A DNA stretch of 64,000 nucleotides from NCBI GenBank assembly GCA_041908065.1, contig JAYRGC010000009.1:1-64000 (forward strand), given 5' to 3'. A program made the position numbers and the translations under genes. Under the pieces are notes generated by a model. That model searched no databases and was not told the DNA's origin. It was given only the letters and a program-made list of their open reading frames with translations. Shown in pieces: positions 60,481 through 64,000 of this stretch (its first letter is position 1; every line of letters begins with the position of its first letter). This stretch comes from JAYRGC01 sp041908065 (lineage in GTDB: Bacteria > Pseudomonadota > Alphaproteobacteria > UBA9219).

Positions 60481-61625
60481 GAGAACAACCCGCTGATATA
60501 AGACACGACGCGCAGATGAACCAAGTCGTTCCAAGTGGCGAAGAGCATCAAAGACAAAACCAAGGCCAATCCCAGCCTAGCTCCGTATTCCTGCGCCCGT
60601 TCGCTTAGCGGTTTTCCTCTGGCGGCTTCTACGAGATAGAACGCCAAATGCCCGCCGTCGAGCAAAGGTATGGGGAAAAGATTTATCAAGCCGAGGTTGA
60701 TGGATATGACCGCCATAAACCACACTATGGTGTCTAACCCGTCCTTGGCGACTTTGCCCGACATTTCGGCGATTCGCAAAGGTCCCCCCAGCTCCTCCGA
60801 GCCGCGGGTTCCCATGATCATCTGCCCCACGCCCTTCAGCGTTCCGGCGGTCATATTCCACGTTTCGACGAAAGATTGGGCTATGGCTTCCAGCGGCGAT
60901 AGCTGGCGGTGTTCGATGGCCGATGAGGTTATGCCCAGCCTTCCCGAAACGTGTTCCCCGCCTAGCCGATCGGTTATGCGGGTCACGTCCGGCGAGGCCT
61001 CGATGGCCATTTCCGTTCCGTCGCGATTCAGTTCGATTACGGCCTTGTTTCCAAGATTTAGGGCTATTGTGCGGCGGATATCCTCGAAGCTTTCCATTTT
61101 CTCGCCGTCGATCGACAATATCTCGTCGCCGGGCATTATCCCCGCCCGTTCCGCCGCGCTCGCTTCCATCACCTTCTCTACTACCGGCGGAGTGTACGGC
61201 TTGCCGTTCACCCAAAACACGGCGGCCAATACTACGATGGCGAAGATGTAATTGGCGGCGGGGCCTGCCGCGACTATGGCCATGCGCTTGGAAACCGATT
61301 GATGCCAGAAGGCGACTTTTTTCTCCTCAGCGGTCATGGTCTTGACGGATTCGGAGGGCGCGCTGCTGGCGGGATCGCTGTCGCCGAACATCTTCACGTA
61401 GCCGCCCAAGGGCAGCCACGCCACGCTCCACCTCGTGCCGTGTTTGTCGTTAAAGCCGAATATCTCGCGCCCGAAGCCGATCGAGAAGGTTTCCACCCGA
61501 ACGCCGCAGCGGCGGGCTACCCAATAGTGTCCGAACTCGTGCGCGAACACCACGACGCTGAGAACGACGACGAACGGCACGGCGTAGTGGACTGCCAATT
61601 CCCATAATGACGAAAGATGCTCCAT
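60477..61625 (-). CDS. rseP: Site-2 zinc metalloprotease RseP
   Basis: RseP is an intramembrane protease, known for cutting anti-sigma factors and signal peptide remnants. The 382-residue protein has HEFGH of the zinc site at about residues 29-33 in the first membrane helix, one visible PDZ domain (PGDEILSIDGEKMESFEDI) and the second active-site segment LLDGGHLAFYLVEA near residue 325. It overlaps bamA and sits three bases after dxr, the standard alphaproteobacterial order uppS-cdsA-dxr-rseP-bamA. Confidence 0.95.
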   Translation of the reverse strand: MEHLSSLWELAVHYAVPFVVVLSVVVFAHEFGHYWVARRCGVRVETFSIGFGREIFGFNDKHGTRWSVAWLPLGGYVKMFGDSDPASSAPSESVKTMTAEEKKVAFWHQSVSKRMAIVAAGPAANYIFAIVVLAAVFWVNGKPYTPPVVEKVMEASAAERAGIMPGDEILSIDGEKMESFEDIRRTIALNLGNKAVIELNRDGTEMAIEASPDVTRITDRLGGEHVSGRLGITSSAIEHRQLSPLEAIAQSFVETWNMTAGTLKGVGQMIMGTRGSEELGGPLRIAEMSGKVAKDGLDTIVWFMAVISINLGLINLFPIPLLDGGHLAFYLVEAARGKPLSERAQEYGARLGLALVLSLMLFATWNDLVHLRVVSYISGLFS

Positions 61626-61628
61626 CGT

Positions 61629-62849
61629 TTACAACCTCTTCACTTGTTCTTCGGCATAGCGTCTTGCCGCCGTGTCGGCTTCTCGCAACACGTCCAGATC
61701 GGAAAGCGGGGCGTGCGGTCCATGGTTAAGCGCGGTTTCGTTTATCTTTTCTATGTCCAGAAAACCGATACGTTTGTCAAGGAAGGCCTGCACCGCCACT
61801 TCGTTGGCGGCGTTCATTACTGCCGGAGCCGTGCCGCCCATCTGCATCGCGCTGCGCGCCAGACGCAGGGCGGGGAACTTCACGGGATCCGGAGCTTCGA
61901 AAGTCAATTGCCCCAGCTTGGCCAGATCCAGCTTCGCCGCCGGAGTGGCCATGCGCTCCGGCCATGCGAGGGTATAGGCGATGGGAATTCTCATGTCCGG
62001 CGATCCCAGCTGAGCCAGAAGCGAACCGTCGACGTATTCCACCATGCTGTGGACGGTCGATTGCGGATGCACCAAAACGTCGATTTTTTCTGAGGGCATC
62101 TGGAAGAGGTGGTGAGCTTCTATCACCTCTAGCGCCTTGTTCATCAAGGTTGCGCTGTCGACAGAGATTTTCGCGCCCATGTTCCATACCGGATGCTTGA
62201 TGGCTTGCTCCGGCGTGACGGCGGCCATCTCTTCGCGGCTTTTCAGGCGGAAGGGGCCGCCCGATGCCGTGATTATAAGCCGAGCTATGCTGTCGCGGCG
62301 GTCGAAGTCGAACACTTGCCAGATCGCGTTGTGTTCGCTGTCCACCGGCAACAGCTTGGCTCCGGCCTCGGCCACCGTACGCATCATCAAGGGGCCGGCG
62401 CACACCAAGGTTTCCTTGTTGGCGAACGCCACCATAGCTCCGCGTCGGGCGGCGGCTAGGGTTGAAGGCAATCCGGCGGCACCGACGATGGCGGCCATTA
62501 CCCAATCGCTGTCGGCTTCCGCCGCGTCGACCACCGCCTGTGGACCTGCGGCCACCGTTACGTTGGTTCCGGCCAAGGCTTCCTTAAGAGCGTTATATTG
62601 GGTTTCGTCGGCCACGACCGCCAGATCGGGGCGCAAGGCGCGGGCTTGTTCGGCCAGCAGCTTGACGTTGCGCCGCGCCGTCAATGCCACCACCTGATAT
62701 TTCTCCGGCGAGCGCGAGATGAGATCCACGGTTTGCGTTCCTACGGATCCGGTCGAACCCAATATCGCCACCCTGCGGCGGATTGAGGAGGACAAGGGGG
62801 GCTTTCCGAGTTGGTTTTGCGATATGTTCATTGCCGCGTTCATGTTCAT
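61629..62849 (-). CDS. dxr: 1-deoxy-D-xylulose-5-phosphate reductoisomerase
   Basis: Dxr makes 2-C-methyl-D-erythritol 4-phosphate, the committed step of non-mevalonate isoprenoid synthesis. The 406-residue protein shows the NADPH loop VAILGSTGSVGTQTVDLI near residue 27, FANKETLVCAG, the metal/substrate segment VDSEHNAIWQVF, and ASGGPFR. ATG 62849 overlaps the cdsA stop as ATGA. The pathway feeds uppS, encoded two genes upstream. Confidence 0.96.
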   Translation of the reverse strand: MNMNAAMNISQNQLGKPPLSSSIRRRVAILGSTGSVGTQTVDLISRSPEKYQVVALTARRNVKLLAEQARALRPDLAVVADETQYNALKEALAGTNVTVAAGPQAVVDAAEADSDWVMAAIVGAAGLPSTLAAARRGAMVAFANKETLVCAGPLMMRTVAEAGAKLLPVDSEHNAIWQVFDFDRRDSIARLIITASGGPFRLKSREEMAAVTPEQAIKHPVWNMGAKISVDSATLMNKALEVIEAHHLFQMPSEKIDVLVHPQSTVHSMVEYVDGSLLAQLGSPDMRIPIAYTLAWPERMATPAAKLDLAKLGQLTFEAPDPVKFPALRLARSAMQMGGTAPAVMNAANEVAVQAFLDKRIGFLDIEKINETALNHGPHAPLSDLDVLREADTAARRYAEEQVKRL

Positions 62850-63700
62850 AGTTGCCACCAAGCGTTGATTATTCCTGATTTATGGAAGATCGCCAGAAAA
62901 ATTCCGGCTGCCAGAAGACCGTCGATTCTATCCAGAACTCCGCCATGGCCGGGAATCAGTTTGCCACTGTCCTTTACATCGAATTTGCGCTTTATCCATG
63001 ATTCGAACAAGTCTCCGGCTTGGGCGATAATGGCCACGACGCCTGCTAGCCATGCGGAGATAAGGGGATGGACGGCGGCTAACGCGACGGCGAAGCAGTA
63101 TCCGGCCAAGGCCGCCGCCGTCATTCCGCCGATAAGCCCGGCCCAAGTTTTCTTGGGGCTTACCGAAGGCAATAGCTTGGGGCCGCCTATGGTTCGTCCG
63201 CAGATATATGCTCCGATGTCGGTAGCCCATACCGTCAGGAACAGATAAAGGGCGATGCCGAAGCCGCCGCTTTCCGGTTCGCGCAGCAGCATCAAAGACA
63301 TGCCGCTTCCGGCCAAGTAAACGACGCCTCCGCCGACCCACCATAGGCTTCGTTTACCGAGGCTTGCATAGAGGCCTATCAACAACAGAAGCGCAGTTGC
63401 CAAAGCAGACATCGCCGCGCGGTCGTCGGGCAGGACGGCCACGCTCGCCAAAGCCGCCAGCATGACTACATAGGCGGACAGCTTTACGGCCTTGGTCGAG
63501 GCGGGCGCGGTCATGGAGATCCATTCCCGCAGAGCCAAGGCCATTACGGCGACGACGGCAATGTTGTAAGTCCATCCGCCCAGCCAGACGCAAAGCAGAA
63601 CCGCCGGAGTCAGCGCCAGCGACGACAGGGTTCGCAGCCGCAAGTCGGATCCGGCGAACTTGGCGGCGAGAGGGGATGCGGGCGTTTCAGGCGTTGCCAT
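62846..63700 (-). CDS. cdsA: Phosphatidate cytidylyltransferase
   Basis: CdsA makes CDP-diacylglycerol from phosphatidate and CTP for phospholipid synthesis. The 284-residue protein is made of about eight hydrophobic segments and ends with the family signature ESWIKRKFDVKDSGKLIPGHGGVLDRIDGLL near residues 235-265. I chose ATG 63700, with GGAG nine bases upstream; ATG 63715 is in frame. Either start overlaps the uppS 3' end. Confidence 0.95.
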   Translation of the reverse strand: MATPETPASPLAAKFAGSDLRLRTLSSLALTPAVLLCVWLGGWTYNIAVVAVMALALREWISMTAPASTKAVKLSAYVVMLAALASVAVLPDDRAAMSALATALLLLIGLYASLGKRSLWWVGGGVVYLAGSGMSLMLLREPESGGFGIALYLFLTVWATDIGAYICGRTIGGPKLLPSVSPKKTWAGLIGGMTAAALAGYCFAVALAAVHPLISAWLAGVVAIIAQAGDLFESWIKRKFDVKDSGKLIPGHGGVLDRIDGLLAAGIFLAIFHKSGIINAWWQL

Positions 63701-64000
63701 CGGGCGTTGCTCCATAACGCCTTTCGCGGCGTTGAAATTCGGATATGGCCTCGGCCAGATGCTCGCCGGAGAAATCAGGCCACAAAACGTCCATGAACAC
63801 GAACTCGGCGTAGGCCGATTGCCACAACAGGAAGTTGGAGATGCGCTTTTCGCCGCTGGTGCGGATGACCAGATCGGGATCGGGAGCTCCGGCGGTAAAC
63901 AGGAAACGCTCCACCGTTTTCTCGTCCACCGTCTCGGGATCTATCCGCCCGTCCTTGACGGCCAAGGCGATGGAGCGGGCGGCGGCGGCGATTTCCTGCC
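63687..64000 (-). CDS. uppS: Isoprenyl (undecaprenyl) diphosphate synthase, 5' end outside the window
   Basis: UppS makes undecaprenyl diphosphate, the lipid carrier for peptidoglycan and LPS. Only the C-terminal part (about 104 codons) is inside; the frame stays open through the last base, so the start lies beyond 64000. Visible signature: DLVIRTSGEKRISNFLLWQSAYAEF, followed by LWPDFSGEHLAEAISEFQRRERRYG. The truncation is the window edge, not a mutation. Confidence 0.95.
   Translation of the reverse strand, partial: QEIAAAARSIALAVKDGRIDPETVDEKTVERFLFTAGAPDPDLVIRTSGEKRISNFLLWQSAYAEFVFMDVLWPDFSGEHLAEAISEFQRRERRYGATPDGNA

Overview
The window is a gene-dense chromosomal segment (roughly 57-58% GC by eye) from an alphaproteobacterium. 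Signs of that class are a single-gene cytochrome b/c1 fusion next to the Rieske gene, a PAS kinase with a PleC/DivJ-like histidine region, a sigma-54 type promoter before the hook gene, and the neighbourhood UbiK-like / YbjN / proC. Genes for meso-diaminopimelate peptidoglycan, heptose-containing LPS and BamA show a normal Gram-negative envelope. Hook genes imply a flagellum. No rRNA, tRNA or CRISPR was found.

Layout: ilvC (0.2-1.3 kb); a rearranged division and cell-wall cluster in two blocks, murD-ftsW-murG-murC then mraZ-rsmH-ftsL-ftsI-murE (1.3-11.8 kb), with five MraZ-type operator repeats before mraZ; a FIST sensor with a hybrid histidine kinase (12-15 kb); small genes, YbjN and proC (15-17.9 kb); nnr and a SWIM-SNF2 helicase (18-23.5 kb, minus); a PAS kinase and a FliK-like protein (23.9-27.1 kb); smpB, an AstE-like hydrolase, recX, pepA, lpd, purA (27-34 kb); yajC-secD without secF, then Rieske and fused cytochrome bc1 (34-39 kb); flgE-flgK-flgL (39-43 kb, minus); lepA; a dotD-dotC-dotB-icmT block of a type IVB (Dot/Icm, IncI Tra-like) secretion system (45-48 kb, minus); murJ, a prepilin peptidase, mltG, a HAD phosphatase, tgt, a pilin-like protein, a GT4 glycosyltransferase and hldE (48-58 kb); and bamA-rseP-dxr-cdsA-uppS (58-64 kb, minus), the last cut by the window edge.

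The gaps between genes are filled by short palindromic elements. Two core types share one kind of terminal inverted repeat (GGCTCTTACGCAAAACGGG and variants), so they look like MITE-type elements of one family. Type A has a GTCATTGCGAGC / GCTCGCAATGAC core with exchangeable side hairpins; type B is about 156 bp with a long G/C-rich hairpin. They lie mostly where genes converge and may serve as terminators. A fragment of one lies at the joint of the rearranged cell-wall cluster.

The least ordinary content is the modular repeat family, the chromosomal four-gene type IVB secretion block with a non-lipoprotein DotC, a non-canonical pilin with a possible CtrA box and a prepilin peptidase 4 kb away, and the FIST/hybrid-kinase pair.
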